A DNA stretch of 64,000 bases from J014 sp964486055. Its GTDB lineage: Bacteria; Acidobacteriota; Blastocatellia; Pyrinomonadales; Pyrinomonadaceae. Under the pieces are notes generated by a model. That model did not search any database and was not told where the DNA came from. It was given only the letters and a program-made list of their open reading frames with translations. The stretch covers positions 186,001 through 250,000 of the forward strand of contig CAZALE010000002.1 in assembly GCA_964486055.1 (NCBI GenBank), in the 5' to 3' direction. Positions 15,826 through 24,267 of the stretch are shown here, one piece after another (position 1 is the stretch's first letter; each line of letters starts with the position of its first letter). The translations under genes and the position numbers were made by a program.

Positions 15826-16800
15826 CTATTCTTTGGATTCTTTTCTGTCGCTGAGAAAAGAGGTAACAACTTCAACAAAATCATTTGATTTTTCTTCCTG
15901 CGGTAGGTGACCGCAATTTTTGAAGATCACTAATCGTGAATTGAGAATATCCTCGTATAGCCTTCTAGCATTGGAAATATCTATTACTTTGTCATCTTCA
16001 CCCCATAGGATAAGAGTCGGCTGACTAATCAAATGAGCGTCCTCTTGTATGCGATTGGCATCCCATCTTCTAGCAGTGGCTATCAAAGCACTCTGAGAAT
16101 CTTTAGCACGTATCGGCATTCTAAGCATTTCTATCCGCTCTTTACTCATCAGACCATAATTTGAAGGAGACAAAGAATTTTTCATCCTCCATTTGATAAA
16201 TGATCTAGAGTCTACTAGTAATGCTGAAATCACCTCGGCCAGAACTGGCACTCGAGCCATTCTCATGAGAGGATGCGACAGAGGTTTATTATTGCAAACA
16301 GGACTGACCAGAATTAACTTTTCAATTCTTTCAGGATAATCGAGTGCCATCGATGCTGCAACAGCTCCGCCATATGAGCTTCCGATGACAATAGCCTTTC
16401 CTAGTCCCATACGATTCATGAATCTAATCAGCATTCGCGCCTGTGACTCAATGGAATACTCAAACCAATCAGGCTTCTGAGAAAATCCAAAGCCTATCAA
16501 ATCAACAGCTATTACCTCAAAACCTTTTTCAGCAAATAGAGGAGCAACTGTTTTCCAAACAAGACATGAGGAATTGTAGCCGTGAATCAAGATTATCGTT
16601 TTTCTCGCCGCCTCATTGGAGAAGCGTTGATAGTGCATGCGAATACCATCCACGGTTATAAAGTTCGACTTATCGCTATGAGGTACGTATTTGTTTACTG
16701 CATCCCAATCAATCGTGTCTATCCTTGATAAGACTTTCCAAACTACAAAGCCCGTGACAGCTCCGACCCCAACCCCAATAAACAGATGTCTTTTTTTCAT
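15826..16800 (-). CDS. Alpha/beta hydrolase with N-terminal membrane anchor
   Basis: A 324-residue protein from the ATG at 16800; a GTG at 16827 would add nine residues. The N-terminus KKRHLFIGVGVGAVTGFVVW is a membrane anchor or uncleaved signal. The hydrolase core carries the oxyanion-hole strand IILIHGYNSS, the nucleophile elbow GSSYGG, the Asp strand LILWGEDDKV, and the His in NCGHLPQEEKS, so the catalytic triad is complete. Substrate is unknown; esterases, epoxide hydrolases and C-C hydrolases share this pattern. It lies 27 bases behind truB and may be cotranscribed with rel and truB. Confidence 0.88.
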   Translation of the reverse strand: MKKRHLFIGVGVGAVTGFVVWKVLSRIDTIDWDAVNKYVPHSDKSNFITVDGIRMHYQRFSNEAARKTIILIHGYNSSCLVWKTVAPLFAEKGFEVIAVDLIGFGFSQKPDWFEYSIESQARMLIRFMNRMGLGKAIVIGSSYGGAVAASMALDYPERIEKLILVSPVCNNKPLSHPLMRMARVPVLAEVISALLVDSRSFIKWRMKNSLSPSNYGLMSKERIEMLRMPIRAKDSQSALIATARRWDANRIQEDAHLISQPTLILWGEDDKVIDISNARRLYEDILNSRLVIFKNCGHLPQEEKSNDFVEVVTSFLSDRKESKE

Positions 16801-16827
16801 AATTAAAAATGCTACATTAATCAGCAC

Positions 16828-17712
16828 TCACGCCAAAACTATTTTTGGTTGAATAATTCCCTTCTCTCGATTAAAGATTGCTATTGCGATCAGATCATCT
16901 CCACTTGTTAATCTTATTATTTCCTTATCATCAGCATGACCATTACTCTTTGAAATTGACATGCCATTCTTAATCTTAGACACTTCTGCTGGGGTCAATT
17001 TCATTTCCTTCAGATGGGCAAGTGCTTCATTCATAGAGATCAACCTTAGTTTACCTTGAGCAAAAAGCGTCTGAATCTGTTCGAGAGTGAGTGCTTGATC
17101 CAATCTAAAATCACCCACTCTCGTTCTCCTCAGCTCTACTAAATGGGCTCCAATATCCAATCTTCTACCTATCTGCTCAGCCAATACTCTAACATAAGTT
17201 CCAGCAGAACATGCAACACGTATTAAAATATCAGTGGGCGACAGCACTTTTATCAACTCTAGCTCGTGAATATTAACCCTTACCGGCCGGCGTGCAACTT
17301 CGATGCCTTGCCTGGCAAGAACATATAGTTTTTTCCCTTCTAACTTCTTAGCAGAGAACATGGGTGGTATTTGCTCTATCTCACCGCTAAAAAATGATAA
17401 GGCTGAGTTTAGCTCGTCTTCGTTCAGATTTACTATTTTGGTTTGTTGCTTTGCCTGGCCAGTGCGGTCGCCAGTAGTTGTCTCAAATCCGAAACGAATA
17501 GTTGCTAAATACTCCTTATCATCTCTTAGGAATCTTGCCAATCTAGTCGCTTTTCCAATCAATAAAACCAATACTCCCGTTGCGAATGGATCTAAAGTAC
17601 CCGTATGACCTATGCGCTCAGTCGCGAGTATTTTGCGACATTTAGCCACTACGTCATGAGAAGTCCAATTTTCAGGCTTATCAATGACCAATACGCCATT
17701 CATACCATTCAT
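16828..17712 (-). CDS. truB: tRNA pseudouridine(55) synthase TruB
   Basis: Makes pseudouridine 55 in the T loop of tRNAs. The product has 294 residues. The N-terminus GVLVIDKPENWTSHDVV and the catalytic motif RIGHTGTLDPFATGVL with its Asp are diagnostic. YLATIRFGFETTTGD and RVACSAGTYVRVLAEQIG follow, and a short C-terminal domain (about 235-294) completes it. The start codon overlaps the rel stop (ATGA at 17709), with GAGG upstream, so the two genes are translationally coupled. The gene is more often found next to rbfA; here it follows rel. Confidence 0.96.
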   Translation of the reverse strand: MNGMNGVLVIDKPENWTSHDVVAKCRKILATERIGHTGTLDPFATGVLVLLIGKATRLARFLRDDKEYLATIRFGFETTTGDRTGQAKQQTKIVNLNEDELNSALSFFSGEIEQIPPMFSAKKLEGKKLYVLARQGIEVARRPVRVNIHELELIKVLSPTDILIRVACSAGTYVRVLAEQIGRRLDIGAHLVELRRTRVGDFRLDQALTLEQIQTLFAQGKLRLISMNEALAHLKEMKLTPAEVSKIKNGMSISKSNGHADDKEIIRLTSGDDLIAIAIFNREKGIIQPKIVLA

Positions 17713-19931
17713 ATCCTCGAAAGGGTGTTATTTACCCTCTCGACATCTATTACTCCGGAAACTTTTTTTATCGAGCTGATCACCCTATCCAGGTGATTCT
17801 TGTCAAAAACTTCTATTGTCACTTCAATGAGCCCCTTACCATCTTTAGAAACCTTCGCTCTCGCATCACGAATGCTAGTTTTCATGTCAGCTATGGCACT
17901 CGTAATTCCTGCAAGCATGCCAGTTCTGTTTTCAGTGATGACCATGATTTTTGCAGCCTGCACTCGTTTTTCTGCATCTTTTGCCCATTCGACCTCAACG
18001 ATTCGCTCCTTATTAACCATCAAGGCTTTAAGATTTTTGCATTCTTTATTATGCACCACTATGCCCTTACCCGACGAGATATAACCCAAAATCTCCTCTC
18101 CTAATATTGGATTGCAACATCTTGCACGAGTTAATAACAAATTGTCTACTCCCTTGACCACTATGCCTTCATCACCGTAACCTATGAATTTTTTTACAGC
18201 CTTAATGCCCGATTGAATAACTGATTCTTTTTTCTTCTCGGGATCGAGCTCGGCGAACTTCTCTGGTCCGAGATATTTAGCCAGAACATTACGTGGAAGG
18301 GTTTTACCGTATCCTATTGATGCCAATAAATCATCTACTCTTCCGAATCCATACTCATTCGCGATGCGTTTTAAATTTTCTTCATCTGCTAAGACTTTTT
18401 TGCCAGATAGATGAAACTTTTCAGCTTCATTCATTAAAAGTTTTCGGCCTATCTCAATTGACTCAACCCTTTGCTTTTCAGAAATCCAGTGTCTAATGCG
18501 ATTTCGGGCTTTTGGAGTTGTGACGTGGTTTAGCCAATCAGGGCTAGGATGAGCGTTTGGACTAGTCAATATCTCCACTATATCACCAGTTTTAATCTCT
18601 GTTTTTAGTGGAACGATTCTTCCATTGATTTTTGCACCGGTGCATGTATCACCTATTTCTGAATGTATGGCGTAGGCAAAATCTATTGGGGTAGCGCCGC
18701 GTGGAAGTTGTATCACTTTACCCATGGGGGTTAGAGCGTACACATCTGTTGGATAGAGATCTAACTTGAGAGATTCTAGAAACTCCCGCGAGTCCTTAAG
18801 CTTTGCACTCTCCTCGACTAATGGCATTAGCAACCTCTCTATAGTTTTTCTGAGTTCATTTAAGCTTTTATCTTCATCAGTCTTTCCTAATCGCTTTTCT
18901 TTGTATTTCCAATGAGCTGCGACCCCCTCCTCAGCTATCTGATGCATCTGCTGAGTACGAATCTGAACTTCGAAGAGCTGCCCATTTTCACCTATGACAG
19001 ATGTGTGTAGTGCCTGGTATAAATTATCTCTCGGTACTGAAATCCAATCCTTAACTCTTCCAGGAACATGCGGCCATATACCGTGAACCACACTCAATGC
19101 CCAGTAGCAATACTTCTTATCGTTCTCAGTGATTATCCTGGCTGCTATTAAATCATAAACCTCATTTATCGTGATTTTGCGTGCCTTTAGTTTTTTCCAA
19201 AGAGAGTATAGACGCTTAACTCTACCCTGAATTTCCAGGAAAGGAACATCGTTTTTTCTTAAGTTTTCAGAGATCGTCTGCTTTATGTTTTCAAGCATTT
19301 TTTCTAATTCAGGTCGACGCGATTCGACCTCTTCTTCTAGCTTCTTATATTCATCTGGGTAAAGATTCTTAAATGCCAGATCCTCCAGCTCGCTGCGCAG
19401 CTTCCCCATACCGAGCCTGTGAGCTATAGGAGCGTAGATTTCCAGGGTCTCGCGAGAAATACGCATTCGTTTCTCAGATTCTAAGTATCCGATGGTGCGC
19501 ATGTTATGAAGACGATCTGCTAATTTAATTAAGACAACCCTCGCATCAGTCACCATCGCTAAAACTAATTTCCTTATATTTTCAGCCTGTCGCTCTTCTT
19601 TAGATAGATTACTGACATGAGCTATCTTCGTTAAACCATCAACTAAACGTGCTATCTCCTCTCCGAAAGAATTGCGTATAGTTTCTAAAGTCACCAAAGT
19701 ATCTTCGACAACATCATGCAAGAGGCCCGTCGCCACGGAAACCTCATCCAAACGCATATCGGCAAGGATGTCCGCAACAGCTAATGGATGAACCAAATAT
19801 GACTCTCCAGATGCTCTCTTCTGCCCTTTGTGATGAAGTGCAGAAAAAATATATGCCCGCCTTATCAAATCAACATCAGCATTAGGATAGTTTTTTACGA
19901 CTTTGCTGATTATGTCTTCAATTCTAATCAT
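17709..19931 (-). CDS. rel: Bifunctional (p)ppGpp synthetase/hydrolase, Rel/SpoT type
   Basis: Controls the alarmone (p)ppGpp. About 740 residues with the full Rel layout. The HD hydrolase domain has an intact LLHDVVEDT (His72, Asp73, Glu76, Asp77 counting from the ATG at 19931). The synthetase domain contains RVKDWISVPRDNLYQALHTS and FEVQIRTQQMHQIAEEGVAA. A TGS domain (LTPMGKVIQLPRGATPIDFA), a conserved-Cys region (TRARCCNPILGEEILGY) and a C-terminal ACT domain (about 660-735) follow. The intact HD residues indicate that hydrolysis is retained. An ATG at 19952 would add seven residues; neither start has a Shine-Dalgarno sequence. It heads the rel-truB-hydrolase operon. Confidence 0.96.
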   Translation of the reverse strand: MIRIEDIISKVVKNYPNADVDLIRRAYIFSALHHKGQKRASGESYLVHPLAVADILADMRLDEVSVATGLLHDVVEDTLVTLETIRNSFGEEIARLVDGLTKIAHVSNLSKEERQAENIRKLVLAMVTDARVVLIKLADRLHNMRTIGYLESEKRMRISRETLEIYAPIAHRLGMGKLRSELEDLAFKNLYPDEYKKLEEEVESRRPELEKMLENIKQTISENLRKNDVPFLEIQGRVKRLYSLWKKLKARKITINEVYDLIAARIITENDKKYCYWALSVVHGIWPHVPGRVKDWISVPRDNLYQALHTSVIGENGQLFEVQIRTQQMHQIAEEGVAAHWKYKEKRLGKTDEDKSLNELRKTIERLLMPLVEESAKLKDSREFLESLKLDLYPTDVYALTPMGKVIQLPRGATPIDFAYAIHSEIGDTCTGAKINGRIVPLKTEIKTGDIVEILTSPNAHPSPDWLNHVTTPKARNRIRHWISEKQRVESIEIGRKLLMNEAEKFHLSGKKVLADEENLKRIANEYGFGRVDDLLASIGYGKTLPRNVLAKYLGPEKFAELDPEKKKESVIQSGIKAVKKFIGYGDEGIVVKGVDNLLLTRARCCNPILGEEILGYISSGKGIVVHNKECKNLKALMVNKERIVEVEWAKDAEKRVQAAKIMVITENRTGMLAGITSAIADMKTSIRDARAKVSKDGKGLIEVTIEVFDKNHLDRVISSIKKVSGVIDVERVNNTLSRI

Positions 19932-19952
19932 AAAAATTATAGAGAAACCCAT

Positions 19953-20397
19953 CTATATTTTAGTCGAGTCTTTACCACGTTGAAACACATTTTTTCAAAA
20001 ATCGAAACATTAAAATATTACCAGCCTAACTCTTGGAGAATGAGAATTGATTTCTTTTGTCATTCTAAAAAGATAGATGGCAGTTTAAGTGCAATTTCTA
20101 GGCAGTTTATCATATGCTTCATGCTAAGGATGTAGGCGAGCTGTGTAACCTATCACAACCATAAAAAGTATTCGCTCTCTGGATTGACAGAGGTCGATCA
20201 ATTTTATCCCAGTAGCTAATTAGAAAACCCTGCAAAGTTCAAAAAGTGACAGGGCGTGGGAATCCTGAAAATGAAGGTTAATCGTATTTCTATGAGGCAT
20301 GAGTATGTTCTAAGGGAAAAGCCAGCGACATTTGAAAGATCGCTGGCTTTGAAGATATAGTGGCAAATATTTTAAGACATGATCAAAGGGCGACATT
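19953..20397. other. Gap of about 445 bases between rel and the ton cluster
   Basis: Contains the rel upstream region and the terminator of the TPR lipoprotein at 20318-20350. The plus-strand reading frames here are short and lack ribosome-binding sites. I see no RNA gene in the remaining 365 bases. Confidence 0.5.
20318..20350 (-). terminator. Terminator of the ton operon
   Basis: Perfect 11-bp stem AAAGCCAGCGA / TCGCTGGCTTT (20318-20328 and 20340-20350) with an 11-base loop. On the minus strand it ends in TTTTCCCTT. It lies 48 bases beyond the stop of the TPR lipoprotein gene. Confidence 0.8.
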
Positions 20398-21333
20398 TTA
20401 TTGTTTTGCAGCTTGCTCCTCTGCTTTTCTGCGGGCCTCTTCCTCTTCTTTTTGTTTACGCTTAGCTTCGGCGAGGCGGGTGAATTCGGCCCTAGCTTTA
20501 TCTGCCTCTTGTTTTAACCTCTCTTTATCCTCTTTGCGTCCGTCCATTTCCGCGAGACGTTGCTCTTGGATCAAGAGTGCTGTCTTATACGACCAGATGG
20601 AGTCACTACTTTTGTCTAAAGCGAGCGCTTTATCGACTAACTCCTTACCCTTAGCTATACATTCTTTAAGCTGTTGGTAGGTTTTTTCGTCTGGAGGCTT
20701 CACATACTGATATTCCTCTTTATTGCCCACCTTAACAGTCTTTCTTACTGGTGGATTCGAGGTAATCTCATTAGCACAAGAGCTTTCTTTAGAAGCAAGT
20801 AATGTATAGGCAGCAGCTCTTATAGTATCAGGGAGAGTTTTATCTTCTGCGATCTGAGTCTGCCAGGCCTTCCATTCATCATTTTTTTGCATAGTTTCAA
20901 GTAGATTACCCACTGCAGATATGGAACTACTGAGCAATTCTTGCACGCTTTTAAAGTTCTTTATGGTTTTATCATCGTTCGGATTTTGCTCCAGGATTTG
21001 CTTCAATCGATTATATTCATCTTTTAATTTAGGTATCACCCTCTTGTACTCACTTATTGCCTCTTCAGCTTTTTCTGGTTTGCGACTTGAAACATACTGA
21101 GCGTGTAGAGTTCTAGCCAGGAAGAGTATTCCAAGTGGCTCATCAGGGCTTAAACGTATGGCTTCCCTGAAATGCTTTTCAGCATCGTCATAGTTTCTGT
21201 TCTGATAAGCTTGAGTTCCATCAACTAGGTTCTGCTGGGTTTTTATCTTATACCAAAAGGAACAACCAGCGTTTGCTAAAACTACAGTGATAACCACAAG
21301 TATGGTTTTTATTCGATAGAAACTATTCATCAT
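20398..21333 (-). CDS. TPR-repeat lipoprotein of the ton cluster
   Basis: A 311-residue predicted lipoprotein; the signal ends in LANAGC with the lipid-carrying Cys near residue 24. A TPR unit is clear at about 34-70 (GTQAYQNRNYDDAEKHFREA). Further helical pairs follow (KPEKAEEAISEYKRVIPKL), and a second TPR-like unit lies around 215-245. The last 70 residues are a highly charged coiled coil of Arg, Lys, Glu and Ala. GGAGT precedes the start. It is the last gene after tonB-exbB-exbD-exbD, 21 bases after the second exbD, so it probably works in the periplasm with that system, as TPR proteins do in some TonB/Tol clusters. Confidence 0.8.
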   Translation of the reverse strand: MMNSFYRIKTILVVITVVLANAGCSFWYKIKTQQNLVDGTQAYQNRNYDDAEKHFREAIRLSPDEPLGILFLARTLHAQYVSSRKPEKAEEAISEYKRVIPKLKDEYNRLKQILEQNPNDDKTIKNFKSVQELLSSSISAVGNLLETMQKNDEWKAWQTQIAEDKTLPDTIRAAAYTLLASKESSCANEITSNPPVRKTVKVGNKEEYQYVKPPDEKTYQQLKECIAKGKELVDKALALDKSSDSIWSYKTALLIQEQRLAEMDGRKEDKERLKQEADKARAEFTRLAEAKRKQKEEEEARRKAEEQAAKQ

Positions 21334-21354
21334 GACAGACTCCGAAGAAATTTT

Positions 21355-21837
21355 TTATTGTTCAAGATCATCTATTTGCAAACCGACTGGTTGTGCACCA
21401 GCGGTTTTGACAGCATCTATAACTTTCGCAACATCTCCATAACGAATCGAACGTGGAGCTTTAATGAAAACAGTTTTTTCTACTTCGTTGGTTCCCTCGC
21501 GAAAGATTCCCTCCCTCTCTCGATAGTTGAAAACTTCGCGTAACTTTTGAATTAAAGGGTCAGGGTTAGACAAATTTCCCATATCATCTCTATTGAGACG
21601 CAGCTTCCCATCCTTCGAAACAAAAACTATTAGCGCATTCGGATTTGGTAGAATATTTACATTTTCCTGTTGAGGCTTTGGTTCGGCTGGAACTTTCGCT
21701 TCAAACCTCGTGGGCTTAGATGGAGATATCACCATGAATATGATTAAGAGCACCAGCAATACGTCAATCAGAGGCGTAACATTTATATTAGGCTGGGCTT
21801 CCTCATGTCTTATCTCTACTTCATCGAATAATGCCAT
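21355..21837 (-). CDS. exbD: ExbD/TolR-family biopolymer transport protein (second copy)
   Basis: A 160-residue inner-membrane protein with one N-terminal transmembrane helix. The motif NINVTPLIDVLLVLLIIFMV (about 18-37) contains the conserved Asp that takes part in proton conduction with ExbB. The periplasmic domain (about 50-158) ends with SIRYGDVAKVIDAVKTAGAQ, typical of the ExbD fold. AAAGGAG precedes the start. It follows a first exbD after 43 bases. The charged insert NYREREGIFREGTNEVEK is not usual in short ExbD proteins. Confidence 0.93.
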   Translation of the reverse strand: MALFDEVEIRHEEAQPNINVTPLIDVLLVLLIIFMVISPSKPTRFEAKVPAEPKPQQENVNILPNPNALIVFVSKDGKLRLNRDDMGNLSNPDPLIQKLREVFNYREREGIFREGTNEVEKTVFIKAPRSIRYGDVAKVIDAVKTAGAQPVGLQIDDLEQ

Positions 21838-21880
21838 AAGCTTCTCCTTTCATCATAAAGTTCCTGAAAGATTTTGAGTT

Positions 21881-22336
21881 CTACTGAACCACTTTCCTTT
21901 TATCAGCTACGAGGCCAATTCTATCAACATTCTGCGCTCTTATTATGTTGATAGCTTCAACGACAGCGCCATAAGGCACATTCACATCACTTTTAATATA
22001 CACGATTCGCTTTTCAGTTTGCCCCTGAAGCTGACGCTCAATTTTTTCGCCCATCACTTCTTTTATTTTTTCACCCAGAACAGCACGAGAGTATCGCTCC
22101 TTGCCGATGTAAAACTCATTCTCATTTGGGATTGCTACTATTACGGCTTTTTCATTGTTAATATACGAATCCTCTTCAGGCGATACCATATCGCGAGGGA
22201 TATTCACGGTCACACCTTGCTGAAGTAATGGGGTAACTATCATGAAGATGATTAGCAAAACCAACATGATATCCACCATCGGAGTCACGTTGATTTCGGA
22301 ATTATACTCATCGCTACCACCAATTTTCATTCCCAT
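21881..22336 (-). CDS. exbD: ExbD/TolR-family biopolymer transport protein (first copy)
   Basis: A 151-residue protein with the same layout: a cytoplasmic tail, then EINVTPMVDIMLVLLIIFMI with the membrane Asp, and a periplasmic domain ending with NVPYGAVVEAINIIRAQNVD. The start at 22336 has GGAGG upstream; ATG 22330 is a close alternative. It is separated from exbB by 123 bases that hold a 12-bp hairpin. Two ExbD proteins next to one ExbB may form mixed dimers or serve two partners. Confidence 0.93.
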   Translation of the reverse strand: MGMKIGGSDEYNSEINVTPMVDIMLVLLIIFMIVTPLLQQGVTVNIPRDMVSPEEDSYINNEKAVIVAIPNENEFYIGKERYSRAVLGEKIKEVMGEKIERQLQGQTEKRIVYIKSDVNVPYGAVVEAINIIRAQNVDRIGLVADKRKVVQ

Positions 22337-22398
22337 AACTCAATTTCCTCCATTCCTCACCATTCCCATAGTGGATTGGTGCTGATAACGTAAACTTT

Positions 22399-22441
22399 CA
22401 CTAAGCCAGAGAAGAAGCGTATTAACCTTTCTGGCTTAGTG
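22399..22441 (-). promoter_or_regulatory. Intercistronic hairpin between exbB and exbD
   Basis: Perfect 12-bp arms CACTAAGCCAGA (22399-22410) and TCTGGCTTAGTG (22430-22441) with a 19-base loop. On the minus strand, the direction of the operon, no T tract follows, so it looks more like an RNA-processing or stability element that sets the ExbB to ExbD ratio than a terminator. Confidence 0.55.
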
Positions 22442-22459
22442 TTTTTATGAAAGCAGAGA

Positions 22460-23179
22460 TTAACTCTTTAACTGCTTAGTGCGCTGTTTAATAAAGTAAT
22501 CGATAAGCTCAGAGGCAGAGTTTTCCATTTCAACGCTGAAATTTGCTACTTTATTTGTAAAGTAGTTGAATAGCCAGACAGCAGGAACAGCCACAGCAAT
22601 ACCAAAGGCCGTAGCTACTAATGCCTCTGCTATTGCACCACCGACAGCTCCAATACCAGCACTTTCCGTTTTTGCAAGAGATACGAAAGCTCCGATGATT
22701 CCAACTACGGTTCCAAAAAGCCCGACGAATGGAGCCGTAGAACCAACGGTAGCTAATCCTGAAAGTCCTCTTTTCAGCTCAGCTTGTTTGACTGCAATAG
22801 CTCTTTGGAGCGCCCGCTTAGAAGCCTCTAACTCATCGCTTGTTATCTCTACACCCTGATGAGCCTGAAACTCCTTTAACCCTGAAGCAACTACCATTGC
22901 CAAATGGGAGTTCTTGTGCCTGTCACTTATGCTTATCGCTTCTTCTATGTTATTGTTCTTAAGAGCCTGAGCGACTTTCTGGGCAAATATCCTAGATTGC
23001 TGTTTTGCAGCATTATAGGTCATCCAACGCTCGATGCCGATTGCGATAACATAAACCGACATCAGTATGAGAATCACTATGACTACCCATCCTGGGATTG
23101 TTAAACTCTTCGCGATCTCATACAATCCGAATTCGAATTTTTGCTGTTCAGCAAACATCAAGAGAAAACTGGTTAACAT
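22460..23179 (-). CDS. exbB: ExbB/TolQ/MotA-family proton channel subunit
   Basis: A 239-residue inner-membrane protein with three transmembrane helices, at about 30-50, 140-165 and 185-210. The family core is GLSGLATVGSTAPFVGLFGT followed by VVGIIGAF and, later, IAEALVATAFGIAVAVPAVW. With ExbD it forms the proton-driven motor that energises TonB. The start at 23179 has CTGGAGGA upstream. It lies 88 bases after tonB, with a hairpin between. Confidence 0.95.
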   Translation of the reverse strand: MLTSFLLMFAEQQKFEFGLYEIAKSLTIPGWVVIVILILMSVYVIAIGIERWMTYNAAKQQSRIFAQKVAQALKNNNIEEAISISDRHKNSHLAMVVASGLKEFQAHQGVEITSDELEASKRALQRAIAVKQAELKRGLSGLATVGSTAPFVGLFGTVVGIIGAFVSLAKTESAGIGAVGGAIAEALVATAFGIAVAVPAVWLFNYFTNKVANFSVEMENSASELIDYFIKQRTKQLKS

Positions 23180-23237
23180 CTTTATCCTCCAGAAAATAAA
23201 ATTATTGCTGTTTTTAATTTTCGATGATACGTATTAA

Positions 23238-23263
23238 AAGGAGGCAGACAAAGCTGCCACCTT
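23238..23263 (-). terminator. Attenuator-like hairpin between tonB and exbB
   Basis: Ten-base arms AAGGTGGCAG and CTGCCTCCTT (minus-strand reading, one mismatch) with a 6-base loop, followed by TTTTAAT. It starts directly after the tonB stop. It would allow partial termination, giving more tonB than downstream message, or exbB may have its own promoter. Confidence 0.6.
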
Positions 23264-23267
23264 GAAA

Positions 23268-24077
23268 CTATTGCAGAACAAACTTATAGATTATGATTCC
23301 GGTGGACTTTACCGGAACTCCCGAAAGCAAAGTCGGTTTAAACTTTGCTCGTCTAGCTGCATCTACCGCTGCCTGTCTGAGAAGCGGATGCCCACTGACT
23401 GCGACAGCAGAAATCACATTACCTGACTCGTCGATGGTTACCTGCACCGTAACATCTCCTGATGCCCTTACGGCTTTTGCAGGAGCTGGATATGGTGGCT
23501 GTGGCAAGCTTATCGCCTCACCGTTTACAACTCCTCTCGAAACCGGTTTGGCTGGAGTCTTAGCAGGAGTTGGTTTAGGTGGTGGTGGAGGTGCTTCCTC
23601 ATCATCTGTTCTGCTACCTGAATCTTGAGACAGCCCGGAGCCCCCCGTACCTCTTTCAATCCCAGTACTGGGATTCGCTGCCCTTATGTTTTCACTTCCT
23701 ATTTTGAATTTCTCACCAGGCCGAATGGCCATAACATCTTTCTGTCCTAAAACATCTTTCGGCGGTTCTTTAGTTGACTCTATCGTCGCAAAAGCTTGCT
23801 TTACTATGGTTACGTCTGTTTCCTTAGTCTGAGTCTGTTTTTCTTGCTTTTGCTCTGGTTCTGGTGGCGGAGGTGGTGCTTCCTCTGGTAGCGGCGGTGC
23901 TACGAGAGTGGTAAGCACTAGCCCTTCATCACTCAATCCCAGTTCCTTGGCAAATAGGCTATAAACCAACCCTCCAAGGAAAAGGGACGAGACAATTATG
24001 AAGGTTACTAACAATAACCCGCTCCGCTTCAGATTCTCTTCCTCATGACTTCTTGATTCAACTAATTGATCTAACAT
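23268..24077 (-). CDS. tonB: TonB-family energy transducer
   Basis: A 269-residue protein from the ATG at 24077, preceded by GGGAGGATAAA; the in-frame GTG at 24098 lies within that ribosome-binding region. One transmembrane helix (about 22-44, SGLLLVTFIIVSSLFLGGLV) is followed by Pro-rich periplasmic segments (EEAPPPPPEPEQ and EEAPPPPPKPTPAKTPAKP). The C-terminal TonB domain (about 185-269) contains PPYPAPAKAVRASGDVTVQV, VTIDESGNVISA and AARRAKFKPTLLSGVPVK. It transmits proton motive force to outer-membrane receptors. It heads the operon tonB-exbB-exbD-exbD-TPR lipoprotein. No TonB-dependent receptor is in the window. Confidence 0.93.
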   Translation of the reverse strand: MLDQLVESRSHEEENLKRSGLLLVTFIIVSSLFLGGLVYSLFAKELGLSDEGLVLTTLVAPPLPEEAPPPPPEPEQKQEKQTQTKETDVTIVKQAFATIESTKEPPKDVLGQKDVMAIRPGEKFKIGSENIRAANPSTGIERGTGGSGLSQDSGSRTDDEEAPPPPPKPTPAKTPAKPVSRGVVNGEAISLPQPPYPAPAKAVRASGDVTVQVTIDESGNVISAVAVSGHPLLRQAAVDAARRAKFKPTLLSGVPVKSTGIIIYKFVLQ

Positions 24078-24267
24078 ATTTTTATCCTCCCTCTTCACTC
24101 AGCGCCAACCGAGGATTAGGATCTTTTATTATTGCGTTTTCAATAAAGCATTAAATATGTATCACAAACGTATGATTCGTCACTCAGACTCCAAAATCTA
24201 AATGATGACGTTTTGAAGTCTAAAACCTGCCAATTAGAAAGTCAAGATCAATAGCTAAATTTTCAAG

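Noticed and set aside
19953..20317. Small RNA or short gene between rel and the ton cluster
   Set aside because: No promoter-terminator pair or ribosome-binding site could be shown; the terminator there belongs to the minus-strand operon.
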